Part shown: positions 38,730 to 49,567 of the stretch, one piece after another
Position numbering within the stretch: position 1 is the stretch's first letter
Layout of the letters: each line of letters begins with the position of its first letter
Origin: Dipteris shenzhenensis
Lineage: Eukaryota; Polypodiophyta; Polypodiopsida; Gleicheniales
Length of the DNA: 64,000 nt
Reading direction: 5' to 3' (one strand)
Assembly (NCBI GenBank): GCA_047967505.1
Contig: CM106539.1
Program-made: the position numbers and the translations under genes
Notes under the pieces: generated by a model
Told to the model about the DNA's origin: nothing
The model's database searches: none
Seen by the model: the letters and a program-made list of their open reading frames with translations, nothing else

Positions 38730-39103
38730 GTAACCAAAAAGCGTGGCACGTGATGAGTCATATCCATATCCTCCACTGTAAAGCCATGGTACCACGAGAA
38801 AAGGTAAACCAAGTGAGGACCAAGGTAAATGGGGCTCTGCTCCACAACTGCCAGCGTGGTTTCAGGAGATCGCATCTGGAGAAGGAAAAATCCCCTTCCA
38901 TAGATGGTGACCTCCTAAATATGGTCCCCTTCTAGCACTAGGCTCGCCTATAACTAATCCCAAATCTACTTCCTCAAGGGCGTGAACCCCACTATTCTGC
39001 CCACCACTACCTTATCTTTGAGAGACTAAACTACTAACTTCACCTGATGTTTGTCCTGGGGAGAAAGTAAAACTTTGACGGTTGAGGGAGTCGAAGGTGC
39101 TGC
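38730..39103 (-). pseudogene. LINE-C ORF1 N-terminal domain
   Basis: It starts AAPSTPSTVKVLLSPQDK, then KVVVGRIVGFTPLRK, two stops, and HI-EVTIYGRGFFLLQMRS, IYLGPHLVYLFSWYHGF and MTHHVPRF. This matches LINE-A ORF1 block by block. Stops at about 39028 and 38950 disable it. Confidence 0.7.
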
Positions 39104-39202
39104 CATTAGAGCTCGTCTTGACAGACAAATGTCACCACCAAACTTTTTTTCTACAAAGCACGAACAAAAAATCGCCCACACTACGAGAAAGTAGTATTCT
39201 CT

Positions 39203-39670
39203 CTATTCACCTTGCATTCCTCTGCCATCTCTCTTCCACCTTGCATGTAGGTCGAAAAGAAAAACAAATACTCTCACGAGGGTGCTCTTCCCCCATTGGA
39301 GAGCCAATTGGCATTCAAATTCTGCATGCATTGCACACATTTGCATTCTTGAGGAATCCAGATCTTCACAATGCCAAGGTATACCCAGCAAAACATTGCA
39401 TCCATTTAACAGCATAATATAGAACTCTTCAGTGTCCACATAACTCTGAATGTGCATCCAACGTTTCCCAATTATCAGCAAGACTGACTCATTGTGCCCT
39501 GGGCAAGCCATATCTGCATCACATAGTGGCCCCATCTCTTCTACCTTTATGTCCAATTTTCCAGCCAACTCTGGTGATATGAAATTGGCTCTCAAGCCTA
39601 GATCAAAGAGGAACGAAGCAGTCTGGTCACGGATTTGGCCCCACACTCTGCATAGCTCCATGGCATCCAC
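39203..39670 (-). pseudogene. Gypsy protease (retropepsin), mutated active site
   Basis: The segment reads TASFLFDLGLRANFISPELA, MGPLCDADMACPGHNESV and LLNGCNVLLGIPWHCEDLDS. The layout is that of a Ty3/gypsy aspartic protease: flap, then the I-L-G-x-P/D-W motif. The catalytic D-T/S-G-A is D-L-G-L here, so the enzyme would be inactive. It would cut the polyprotein in a live element. The frame is open for 155 codons. It joins gag through the zinc-knuckle region upstream. Confidence 0.7.
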
Positions 39671-39799
39671 ATCCTATATGGCTCCGGTGACATTTGGCAT
39701 AAGACCAGCTGTGGGTTTGGGTTTCTTACCCCTCTGGTCATCCTTCTTTTCTCCCTTTTTCTCACTCTGATCCGACGAGGGAAACTTCCTCTTTCTGTT

Positions 39800-41346
39800 T
39801 GGGCATTCACATGCTCAGTGGCCATCTTCCCTGCATATGTAACATTTGTTGGCATCATAGAGGGCCTTCTTTTCTTCCTCTAACATCTTTGGTTAAGGCC
39901 GATCCTCGCCTCTGTCCTGCAACAAACCGAGCCTTGACGGGCTGCTCAAATTTTCTGAAATGTTTATGGCCTCCCTGCTTGCTGCCCTTAAACTTTTGTG
40001 CTTTTTGGTTGCTGCCCTTGAAGCCCGAAGTCTTCCCTTGCAAGAGGGCATAAGCTGTAGTGGCATTTTCCATCAACTGAGACATATTGGAGACTTTGGT
40101 TTTGGTGCAGTAATCCCAGATTTCCTTGGCAGCCCACAACAATACTTCTCAATCTGTTCGGACAGCTCCACACGCCTGTAAGAACTCACAGGCAGCAAGG
40201 CTTCCAAAAACTTTTTGTTGTTAACAGTTCGTGGCATCCAGCTTGTGCCAAGCTGTCCTTATGTCCACCTCAAAAGTGGTGGTGAGCCAAGCAGATGAAA
40301 AGACTTGCTTGAACTCAACACAAGTGGTAGGGGCTCTACCTTGCAAGAGCAAATTAGTCCACCATTGAAGTGCATTGCCCTTGAGAAATGTGGTTGCCTT
40401 CCTAACCTTTGATGACTCCGTGAAGTTCCCACCAGCATACACGGCATCAAATTATTGCACAAAGGTCAAGGCTTTCAGCCTGTCCTATGTCCAATTGAAT
40501 CTCAAACTTTACGGCAGCCCCACCCTCTTAGTAGTCTTTCAATTTGCCCTTGGGTGCAATATTGTCATACACAGCTGGCTGCAAATAAGGAGGTGGCATC
40601 ATCTGGCCCATACTCTGTGCATTACTGCAAACTCCCATAGCTGGATTGACCATTCCAAGTCCCATTCCTTGCATCTGTGGCATATTCATGGAACCACCCA
40701 TCATTCCTGGCATCCCCATCTACATCATGTTGGCATTTGCAGCTGGCATACCCCCCATCATTTGTTGCTGAAAACTTTGCATCCCTGCCTGAAGACTTCC
40801 CAAGTATGTGCCAGGCATTCCTAGCCCTTCTGTGGGCTGTCCCACCATTGCTTGGAAGACCGACCCTCTTCCGAAGTATCCTGGATACATCACTGAAGGA
40901 GAAAAGGGTTGTTGTCCATAATTCACCGACTGAAAGTTGTTGCCTTGGGAGGCATCCCCCATACCAAGAGCAACTGAGGGCATTACAAGTGGAGTCACGG
41001 GTGGCTGTCCAACTCAAGGTGCATAATTGTGCAGAGGCCTCTGGTTCCTCTGCTTCTTCTTGGCTGTCTTTTTGCTCTTGGGAGGGGCATCCAGAATTTC
41101 AACTAGATTCTGGGTCAATTGTGTCAAACTGCCCACTGCAATTTACAATTTCATCTTGAAGAGGGCTTCTGCATCTAGTTCTTCAGCTTCATCTTGGGAT
41201 ACCTCAGTGGCATGCCCCGAAAGAACATGCTGTCCCTCACCGTCCTGCCCTTCTTCACACTCACTGGTGTTTGGCTCCTCAAAGCTGTCCGACCTCCTAT
41301 CTTCCTCTTGCTCTGAGATAGTCTGTGACCTCTCACGTTGTGACAT
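39800..41346 (-). pseudogene. Gypsy gag
   Basis: ATG at 41346 (MSQRERSQTISEQEED), an acidic N-terminal part, a Met/Gly/Gln-rich middle (PQMQGMGLGMVNPAMG, about 40690-40640), then the retrotrans_gag core KATTFLKGNALQWWTNLLLQ (about 40390-40330) and AWHKLDATNC. The knuckle CYICREDGH-ACEC carries a stop after the His. Frameshifts lie at about 41140, 40530 and 40220. Gag forms the particle and binds RNA. Confidence 0.7.
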
Positions 41347-41820
41347 GCTTGCTATTTTTATGGCTGTAACAAGAATGCAATGGGGGCTTTCTTCACCCAA
41401 CACTACCAAGGCTCAACTCTGTAGGAAGATGGTCACTATCCCGGCAATGGAACCATTGAGACCGGCCTTCAGTTAACTAAAGGGAAAAAAACAACTTAGC
41501 AAACCACTGAAACCAGTCTTCAGTCAACTAAAGGGCAGTGAACTGTAACTAACTTAGCATTCACACCATTTTACAGCCACATTGCAGCATTTCCAGTCAC
41601 TTCCATTAGTTAAATGCCACTGATAAACAATCATTGAAAACACTTAAAGGGAGGCTAGAATGCCCCTGCTCGGTAACCAAAAACAAGACACCCACTGGGA
41701 CCTTGGTTTCAAAACAAATGGAAATCAAAAGGAAGTCAGAACGACTGTACCCAATGTCCGTGGAAGAGGGGCACCTATCCTCTGTCCAAGCCCCTAGCGA
41801 TGTAAAGGTGACTTCCAGCC

Positions 41821-41823
<3 letters not shown>

Positions 41824-41868
<45 letters not shown>
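41824..41868. repeat. (GA)n microsatellite
   Basis: About 22 uninterrupted GA units inside the putative gypsy LTR. Confidence 0.95.
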
Positions 41869-41873
<5 letters not shown>

Positions 41874-42104
41874 AGAATGAGAGATTGGAAGCTTAGCTGA
41901 GAGGGAAGAGCAAGGCTCGGGAATGCAGAGGCCAAGGACAAGAGAAAAGGAGCTAATCTGCCATGGCAAAGTCCACCTGCAGCCTGCAACTGACCTGTAC
42001 AGCTTCAAAGAACAGCCCTGCTTCGAAATGTGTGCCTAGGGGTGCATGCAAGCAGCAAATCAGCAACCATGTTCACATCGGGATGCGTGCAAACAGCAAT
42101 GAAA

Positions 42105-42209
42105 GTCCGTACAGCGGCAACGATAGTCCATACAACAGCAACGATGGTCCGTACAGCAGCAGTTATGGTCCGTACAGCAGCAGCAATGGTCCATACAGCA
42201 GCAACTAAG
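42105..42209. repeat. 21-bp minisatellite, five copies
   Basis: The unit resembles gtccgtacagcagcaatgatg, starting at 42105, 42126, 42147, 42168 and 42189. Three copies keep the GTAC core, and the other two read CCATAC (C-to-T type change). A sixth partial copy (gttccgtacaag) follows. Confidence 0.9.
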
Positions 42210-42668
42210 GTTCCGTACAAGCCATACGGAAACCTTGGAGTCAGCGCCTGCAGTCCATACAGCCGTACGGACTGCCTCGTAATGCGTGAGCAGCCAAAGT
42301 GTGTAGAGAGAGAGCGACCTTGAAAAGCATGCCAAACCTTAGCCTTGCAAAATGTGCAAGTAACCAGCCCGTAATGCTTGAAGGAAGAGAGAGGGAGAGG
42401 GTTGTAGGTGGAGCATGAGGGGCTGCCACGTGGCCCCCTAATTAATGCTCTAACCCACCCAACCAATGACAATGGTGGTTGCCCTTGGACATTTAAACCC
42501 CTCTTTAATGCCTTAGTTTTGCCCTTGGACCTAATGGGTGCACTTAGAATTGGCCCCTAGGGACTTCTAGGAAGTTAGCACTTCCTCTAGGCCAGTCCCC
42601 TCCGGCCAAACTATCCTCGGGTTTGTCCACGAGGTTATTTGCACATGAAATCCCACCTCCCCATGACA

Positions 42669-43140
42669 GTCACCTGCAAATTCTCATCTTCTTGAGGCTC
42701 CCCAATCTCCAACACACAACCTTCAACTAGATCAACCACCTTAATATATAGCATCTTGCAACTGGCCCAATCAACTTCCTCTATCAACAACTCAGCCTCC
42801 TTGCAACCTCATCACCAAATATCTTCACCCTTCATTCTCCGAACAACAAAGAAAAGAAAGAAGAAAGACCGAAGGGTCCATGAGAGAGAAGAAAACCAAA
42901 TACAATAAAAACTAAGGGATGGAGCCACTAAAGCAAACATCGTTGTTGCAGATCATAAAGAGCATATCAACTGGACCCTATAAAGACTTGCCCACATAGA
43001 AAAAGAGCTCCATGCAACTGCTGTAAAGCATCAACACCCACCATTCACCGCAATGGACTGCCAACTTGATCAGGAATCTCAGCTTTCTTAACCTGTTATA
43101 AAAAGGATCACGACATTCCTTCTATTTCCATGCATAATGC
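42669..43140. other. Spacer between the gypsy LTR and Copia-1
   Basis: No coding domain or repeat was recognised. It ends in aatgc (43136-43140), one side of the Copia-1 target duplication. Confidence 0.5.
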
Positions 43141-43394
43141 TGTGAGAAACACGGAGAGCAAGAGTGAGCAAGAGAGTGAGCTGAACGTAGGTCACTCAAA
43201 AGTGGACTGAATGAAGTGAAGTACAAACAAAAGATGAGGGGTTTTGTCTGAGTGACAAAACCCTATCTAATCACTAACCGTAGATAGAGATTAGACTGTG
43301 GTTAGAAGGAAATACCTCTAAGAGGGAAAAGTGCCCCTAACCCACTTAATACATTACATTGGCCACTACCTAGAATATAATAATAATTCTAACA
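43141..43394 (-). repeat. Copia-1 3' LTR (254 bp)
   Basis: TGTGAGAAAC...TTCTAACA on the plus strand. It pairs with 48679-48936. The adjacent 'atcccctggactgcc' is the PPT side. Confidence 0.9.
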
Positions 43395-43431
43395 ATCCCC
43401 TGGACTGCCAATGTGGTGTACAAGGTAGTGA

Positions 43432-43890
43432 TCAATCACCAAAAGGAGATAAGTTTAGGGCACTGCGAAATGCCTCAAACTTCTCACGTGGAAGTGCTTT
43501 GGTGAAGATGTCTACGACATTGTCATGTGTTGACACATAGATCATACTGATCTCCCCTGCATGCAACTTCTCTTTGACATAATGATAATGAACCTCAATG
43601 TGCTTCGTGCGAGCATGAAACACAGGATTCTTTGCCACTGCTATAGCACTCTAACTAGAAGGACCCTCCAATAAGAGACGAAGATCAGCGAACAAACGTC
43701 ACAGCTAAACACATTCAACTGTCCCTATGAAAGCTGCCTTGTACTCAACTTCACATGAGGAAGCAGCCACTGTAGATTGCTTCTTGCTCAACCAAGAAAT
43801 GCAAGCTTTGCCCAAAAAGAAACAATTACCACTAGTGGACTGCCTGATATCATAGTCTCCAGCCCAATCTGAATCACTGTAAGCATGCAT
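43432..43890 (-). pseudogene. Copia-1 RNase H
   Basis: AYSDSDWAGDYDIRQSTSG, CISWLSKKQSTVAASSCEVE (catalytic D and E region), a break near 43700, then HIEVHYHYVKEKLHAGE and STHDNVVDIFTKALPREKF, the C-terminal end. This is the same end as in Copia-2. Confidence 0.88.
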
Positions 43891-44960
43891 CTACAAGTCA
43901 CCCCCCCTGGGAAACATCAAGCCATAAGACTTTGTGCCTTGCAAATAACGGAAGATGCGTTTTACAGCCTGCCAATGTGTTGTCTTTGGGCTGTGCATAT
44001 ATCTGCTCACCTGAGATACTGCATACTGAATATCGGGCCGTGTATTGCACAAGTATATGAGGCATCCAATAGCCTGGTTGTAACGTGTGACATCCACTGA
44101 TTCACCTGCATCATACATAGTAAGCTTCAGCCCCGGCTCCATGGGAGTGGCGATAGGCTTACAATCATGCATGTTGAACCTATCCAAGAGCTTCTGCACA
44201 TACTTGGATTGAGACATAACGATGCCACGCTTGTTTTGTATAAACTGGATCCCCAAATAAAAATTTAACATGCCCAAATCTGTCATGTCAAATTCAGCTT
44301 TCAACTCAGCTTTAAAATCTTCCTCATTTGACCCTATGAGCAGCATGTCATCTACATAAAGAATGATGACCAAAATATCCCCCCCATCCTTCTTGATGTA
44401 GAGGGTGCTTTCCGTGGGACTATTATGTAACCCCTTACTTGCCAGGAATGCATCAATCTTGGCATACCATGCACGTGGGGCTTGCTTCAGCCCACATAAA
44501 GCTTTGTTAAGCTTGCAAACTTGAAGTGCATTTCAAACCCAGGAGGTTGTTTGACATAAACCTCTTCCTGCAAGTCCCCATTAAGGAAAGCTGTTTTTAT
44601 GTCCAACTGATGGACATTCCAAACAAAATTTGCAGCCATTGCAATAACTGACCGTATGGTGGTCATCCGGGATGTAGGAGCAAAAGTATCCTCATAATCT
44701 ATGCCCTTCTTCTGTGCATAGCCTTTGGCAACCAACCTTGCTTTGTACCTGTCAATAGACCCATCTGGCTTCCTTTTCACCTTGAAAACCCACTTGGTAC
44801 CAATGGCATGCTTACCTGGTGGCAAATCCACAACATCCCAAGTCTGATTTTTCTCAATGGACTGCAATTCATTGTGCATGGCATGCATCCAATGCGCATT
44901 ATCCTTTGCTTCATCAAAAGAGTCAGGTTCCTCTTCATCAAAAAGAGTCCCTGCATAAGC
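43891..44960 (-). pseudogene. Copia-1 reverse transcriptase
   Basis: HNELQSIEKNQTWDVVDLP, GTKWVFKVKRKPDGSIDRYK, RLVAKGYAQKKGIDYEDTFA, TIRSVIAMAA, HQLDIKTAFLNGDLQEEVYV and QPPGFEM, then a break near 44490. It resumes with the catalytic ILYVDDMLLIGSN (about 44350), FDMTDLGMLNFYLGIQF and YAVSQVSRYMHSPKTTHW. This is a complete Copia RT in two pieces with the YVDD site intact. Confidence 0.9.
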
Positions 44961-45000
44961 TGTCTCAACTAAAAGAGCCCCCCCTGCGTGCCTTACTGCA

Positions 45001-45720
45001 CTACGAGTCCTGCCAGGCAAATAGGGCCTCAAGCCTACTCTCCCTAAGAGTCTGTAGCAACCAATTTGAGACTGTTTTGGCTGCGTGTATCTCTTGAATC
45101 TCTTGCCTGACAACTTCATCCACACCCTGTGGAGGTACAAAATCAACCAATGGCTGAATCGGGGCATGTGGATCAGGAGAAGGTTGCTGTAAATTCTGAT
45201 TTTCAGCATGAACCTCAACAACGGGGAAACCAAATGCTATAGGAAGCATCCCCTCAAAAACATCATCTGAAGAAGCTGGAATCTGAAATTTAACATGTGT
45301 ATGTGCTGAATTCTCTGAAAATATTACATCTCTACTAACAAAAATCTTGCATGAAGCAGGATTGTAAAGACGATAGCCTTTGCTTTGTGCACTATACCCA
45401 ACAAAAATGCATTTAAGTGCCTTATCTGACAACTTATGTCGAAATTCCACAAGCACGTGGGCATATGCAACACAACCAAAAACTCTGAAGTAATCCACTA
45501 AAGGCTTTCTCCCGTGCCATGCCTCATAGGGAGTGATTGTCTTCAAAGCCTTTGTGGGATCCCGATTCAAAACATAGTTGGCACACATGAGGCCTTCAAG
45601 CCAAAACCTGTGAGGCAACTTTTTACTGGTAAGCATGCATCTATCCATCTCCATAAGAGTCTGATTCTTCCGCTCAGCTTTGCCATTCTGTTGAGGTGTA
45701 AGCCTCACTGTAAGCTAATG
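45001..45720 (-). pseudogene. Copia-1 integrase C-terminal part
   Basis: It resumes with RLTPQQNGKAERKNQTLME, the block with the third catalytic residue (E of AERKN), then LPHRFWLEGLMCANYVLNR and PYEAWHGRKPLVDYFRVFGC, and CIFVGYSAQSKGYRLYNP. These are the standard Copia integrase tail motifs. A stop precedes it (about 45718), and it runs into a spacer before RT. Confidence 0.85.
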
Positions 45721-45824
45721 CGTGATGCCTTTCTCCTTCAAAAATGCCTCAAACTCATGAGACATATACTCCCCCCCTCGATCTGTGCGAAGTGTCCGCA
45801 CCTTGAGTCCTGTCTCATTCTCAA

Positions 45825-46830
45825 CTATAGCCACAAAGTGTTTGAAATGCATAAACACTTTGCTTTAAGACCATAGACCCAAGTGTAGTTGGTGAAGTCA
45901 TCTATGAATGTAACATAATAAAGATAACCCCCAAAAGCAGGTGTCCTCATGGGACCGCAAACATCAATGTGAATAAGCTGTAATTTGTGTGTAGCTTTCA
46001 CTGCACCATCCTTCTTTAAAGAAAATCTATGCATCTTGTCAAGGATGCAACCCTCACATGCATGAGGAGGAGGTGACTCTAAAGGAGGCAAGGCATCAAC
46101 CATAGCATGCTTTTGAAGTGTCATTAAGCTGCCATAGCTCATGTGCCCATACCTGGCATGCCATAACTCCGCATTCTGCATTGCAGCAATAGGAGTGCTC
46201 ACTAAAAATGCATGATCGGATCTTTTCTCATATATATCAAGCTGAAAAAGACCCCGATACAAAGTGCCAGACAAAATCAAAGCATAGTCATTCTCTTTGT
46301 CTCTGACTGCACACTTAGCATCATCAAATACAACCTGAAATCCTCCTCTATTAAGAGAGGACACTGAAAGCAAATTCTTCTTTATACCTGGCACATAGAG
46401 AACATCTAAAATTCTGAAATCTGTGCCATCAGTGGATATGAGAATAATGTTCCCCACTCCACATACTAAATAAGAAGATTTATTTGCACAAGTCACCTTC
46501 TTTTTAGTAGGTGGAAAATGCACAGATGCAAACAGGCTCTTCTTAGAAGTGATGTGCTTTGAAGCACCACTGTCAAAATACCAAGTATTCAGTGTCTCAT
46601 TGACACTGAGAGAGCATGCATCCTTTGAAGGATCATGACTGCAAGTCAAGAAAGCATAAGGGTCATCATCATTAGTGGATGTAGCATTTGAACTACCCAC
46701 TGAAAAATATGAATTGCAAAACAGAAAGACATACTGCTCTTCCACAAAGTTGGTTGTAACATCTCCCCTATCATGTGAATGAGGAGCTGATGCATCTGAC
46801 ACAGCCATACCTGAATCCCTTTTCTTTTCT
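45825..46830 (-). pseudogene. Copia-1 protease and integrase N-terminal part
   Basis: Open for over 330 codons. The protease has WYFDSGASKHIT with the catalytic D-S-G-A intact (about 46590) and the LDVLYVPGIKKNLLSVSSL segment. The GAG-pre-integrase domain has LWHARYGHMSYGSL and CEGCILDKMHRF, the H-H-C-C zinc site. The integrase core starts LQLIHIDVCGPMRTPAFGG with the first catalytic Asp, then FIDDFTNYTWVYGLK with the second. The frame breaks at about 45840. Integrase would insert the cDNA into the host genome. Confidence 0.88.
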
Positions 46831-46839
46831 TTTGTTATG

Positions 46840-47728
46840 CGCTTCTTCCATTCACCAATATAATGACCTCGCTTCTTACAGTAGTGACAAATGCCTTTCT
46901 TTTTATGCTTATCTGCATCACCCTTAGCCTTATAAGAGGGTTGTCCTGAACCAACTTTATGCTGATGTGCGGGCTCATTTTGCTGCCCTTTTCCCTTGGG
47001 CTTGAACTTGGAAAGCATGGCATGCTCGCCAGCCCAGGTTGCCATATTTCTACGTGTTTGTTCCCCCTGCAACAGAAGTCCTACCAACTCGTGAAAAGAG
47101 AGAGGATTGCTGCCCCTCAATGACAAATTCAGCAAGGTGTGGAAACCAAGATAGAATTCAGAGTGGTGGTAATCATCTCTGAATCCGGAATGACTTCATC
47201 AATATTCAACAGTTGCTCCCTCAAATCCTAAAGCTTTGTGAGGTGAGTATTCATGTAATCTCCCTCATCCATATGCATATGAGAAAGCTCTCGCTTTAGA
47301 AAGGAAACTCTGGCATCATTTCTTGCTGCAAATGTACTCTCTAATATCTCCCAAGCTGCCTTTGATGTCTTGCATGACCAAATGTGAGGTATAATGAACC
47401 TCTTGACAAAGAGAGAAATCATTGATAGAGCTTGTGCATCTCTAGAATCCCATCTTTTCTCTTCTGCTGTGGGAACTCCTGGAGCGGCAGCTCCAACTAC
47501 TTGTGCTGCATTTTGACCTCTACCCCTGCCTCCAGCTGTAGGAGTGACAAGTGTAGCCACTGTATCTGGCCTTGCTTCATCTCCATTGACATAATCCCAA
47601 AGATGTCTGCCAACCAAGATGTTGCGAACCATAAAACTCCACGAGGAGTAGTTGGTGCCATCCAACTTATCCTCCTGTGTAAGGACTCCAAACACCTCAT
47701 TGGGGTTGTTCTGAGCCATTTTTGCCAC
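46840..47728 (-). pseudogene. Copia-1 gag
   Basis: ATG at 47728 (MAKMAQNNPNEVFGVLTQ), then DKLDGTNYSSWSFMVRNILV, KAAWEILESTFAARNDARVS and MHMDEGDYMNTHLTKL, stop at 47228. It resumes as DLREQLLNIDEVIPDSE and, in the next open frame, SFHELVGLLLQGE and the knuckle CHYCKKRGHYIGEW. The last Cys of CCHC is Trp here. Related to Copia-2 gag. A stop and a frameshift between 47228 and 47135 break the frame. Confidence 0.85.
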
Positions 47729-47729
47729 A

Positions 47730-48664
47730 TAAACTCAAAAACCACAGCAAACTGACCAAGTAGAATCCCTTCCTGGGATGCAAAATGCACAAGTAAAATC
47801 TGCCAAAGAAAATCTGCCCACAGTGACAAATACTGTCACAGCCTATCAGAGGCTCGAAATGCACCACAATGCTCTGCTTAATGCCCAAAAATATGCAAAT
47901 AGAATCTGTAAAAAATGGCAAAAGTCTGCAAATTGACTCACACTGAGTCCAGAATTGCTTGCAAACCTCCAAAATGGTCTTTCAACTGCCAAATTGCATC
48001 CGAATGCCAAAAGCCCCAATTTCTTCAAGGAAATTGCATCCAAAAGAGGGAAAATTAACTGAAAGCCCCAAATTTGCAATTTGTCTGCCAAAGCTCCAAA
48101 TGTGCTCCCAAAAACTAAGCCAAACAATGGTTGTATGCACAAGAGCCTGACAAAACTCTTTCCAATATCCTCCTGCAAAGAAAACCCTGCAAAAATTCAA
48201 CTTTCCAAGCCCACCTACAAAGTGACCAAATGTGAATGATGTTTCACCTTCAAACTGTACGGACTAACAGTACGGAACTGTCAGTACAGTTGAATGCAGC
48301 TGTACAGAACTGTACAGCGCAGCCTGTACGGTCGAAATCCGTGCACCTCTACGGATGTACTGAATCTGTACGGACATCTCAGCACAAGTGTACGAAACTG
48401 TACAGACAGAACTTGGTGCTGTACAGACAGAACCTGGCGAGGCTGTACGGCGAAATCGTACGGAAACATACGCTTGTATGGGCGACGGATACGAAAATGT
48501 ATGGCTGGCGCTGATGAAGTTCGCACGTGCAGCGTTACAGTACGGATTGTCAGTCCGTACATTGTACGGACGTTGTACTGCAAGCTTGGCGATGGAGCTG
48601 TACGGACGAGAGGCAGGGAGCTGAGAGCAAATGCGGAAGCAGGGAGCAGGTCCGAGAAGGAGAG
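47730..48664 (-). promoter_or_regulatory. Copia-1 leader with dense GTAC cluster
   Basis: There is no coding domain. From 48255 to 48610 I count about 18 GTAC tetramers, mostly as TGTACGG, TGTACAG or CGTACGG, where one or two would be expected by chance. Nearer gag the sequence is TTTGCA-rich. GTAC is the core bound by SBP-box transcription factors, including copper-response regulators, so this could be a host-responsive enhancer; that is inference. Confidence 0.55.
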
Positions 48665-48678
48665 CTGCTTTGATACCA

Positions 48679-48936
48679 AATGTGAGAAACGCGGAGAGCA
48701 AGAGTGAGCAAGAGAGACTGAGCTGAACGTAGGTCACTCAAAAGTGGACTAAATGAAGTGAAGTACAAACAAGAGATGAGACGTTTTGTCTAAGTGACAA
48801 AACCCTATCTAATCACTAACCGTCGTTAGAGATTAGACTGTGGTTAGGGGGAAAAACCTCTAAGAGGGAAAAGTGCCCCTGACCCACTTATTACATTACA
48901 TTGGCCACTGCCTAGAATATAATAATAATTCTAACA
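48679..48936 (-). repeat. Copia-1 5' LTR (258 bp)
   Basis: It pairs with 43141-43394. The primer-binding site lies just inside at 48665-48676. Confidence 0.9.
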
Positions 48937-49567
48937 AATGTCACTTTATCCTTTCAATAGTCGGCCATCACACAGATGACTACAGCCTTGAGAGCTTCAC
49001 CCCTTCATTAACTTATTGCAGGTATCCAACACCTTTGTCCTCCTCATTTGGGGACTCACAAGCGGGACAATGAGCCTCATCTCCAAGACAGCTCACATAC
49101 TGGCAAAGACTCTCCTACTCTACTAAAATTTGATTTTACCTTTGTACACAATGGACTTATTTTCCAGACCATTTGAAGTGCTGTGTGCACTATACATGAC
49201 TAAGTAAGCAGAAAAGCACTTTGGAGTCCAATGTTTAGGGTGCATTTTAGACTCCAAAAAAGGCTTTAATCATCCCACTTGCACATTTTTGCCACCATAA
49301 TAGGATACGAAGACATACATTTATGAAAACACAAAGAAAGATGCCTAGCAATTGAAAATCAAAAAATGAAAACATAAGCTTCGAGTTCCAGAACGTAAGA
49401 CTTACTTGCAGAAGACTGAAGACTGAAGACATCAATGGTGTGTGAACCATAATGAAAAGTTTGAATCACATAACTGCATTCAGCAAAAACATGTCAGTCA
49501 GAACTTAGGCAGGAACATTTCAAACACAGAGCAACAGAAATCCCCAAATATTTGCCATGTATCTTAC

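Larger units (their letters stand above)
35480..39195 (-). mobile_element. LINE-C, minus-strand L1-type LINE, 3'-truncated
   Basis: Reading the minus strand: ORF1 start (about 39103), a decayed zinc knuckle (CLRCHRMG, about 38490), a C-rich linker (seen as G-rich at 37640-37900), the pre-EN block starting MYLMLEELMC (37340), the endonuclease (37000-36480) and the start of RT (about 35600, CPGEDDLTLAFCRSFW). The RT core, zf-RVT and tail are missing. It is the same family as LINE-A and F/B. Its 5' end abuts the gypsy protease at about 39200. Confidence 0.75.
39200..42668 (-). mobile_element. Ty3/gypsy element, 5' part (LTR, gag, protease)
   Basis: Minus strand: a putative 5' LTR (42668-41459), a primer site reading TGGTTCCATTGCCGGGAT (reverse complement of about 41438-41455; compare TGGCGCCGTTGCCGGGGA, the tRNA-Asp site of Tat/Athila-type elements), gag from 41346, a CCHC knuckle (about 39850-39808) and protease (39670-39203). 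RT, RNase H, integrase and the 3' LTR are gone, cut at LINE-C. Several frameshifts are present. Confidence 0.7.
41459..42668 (-). repeat. Putative gypsy 5' LTR
   Basis: On the minus strand it begins TGTCATGGGG (42668) and ends CTCA next to the primer site, so the span is about 1.2 kb. It contains the GA microsatellite and the 21-bp minisatellite. The second LTR is missing, so the borders rest on the start motif and the primer site only. Confidence 0.45.
43141..48936 (-). mobile_element. Copia-1, structurally complete Copia retrotransposon
   Basis: A 5.8-kb minus-strand element: 5' LTR 48936-48679, primer site TGGTATCAAAGC (48676-48665), leader with GTAC clusters (48640-47730), gag (47728-46840), protease, integrase, RT, RNase H (to about 43432), polypurine tract and 3' LTR 43394-43141. 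The flanks aatgc and aatgt are a 4/5 target duplication. The LTRs differ at about 15-16 positions plus a 2-bp indel by eye (about 94% identity), so it is much older than the gag-only element. All domains are present in Copia order, but with at least four frameshifts or stops. Confidence 0.92.

Noticed and set aside
42105-42209. CRISPR-like array
   Set aside because: Units are contiguous with no unique spacers. It is a minisatellite in a plant retroelement.
41963-42323. ORF with repeated GPYSSSN-type peptides
   Set aside because: It is the translation of the 21-bp minisatellite in an LTR. All six frames are repetitive.
48294-48707. 137-codon plus-strand ORF in the Copia-1 leader
   Set aside because: It is a shadow of the GTAC-rich leader (repeated YG/CT/VRT words) and antisense to the element.
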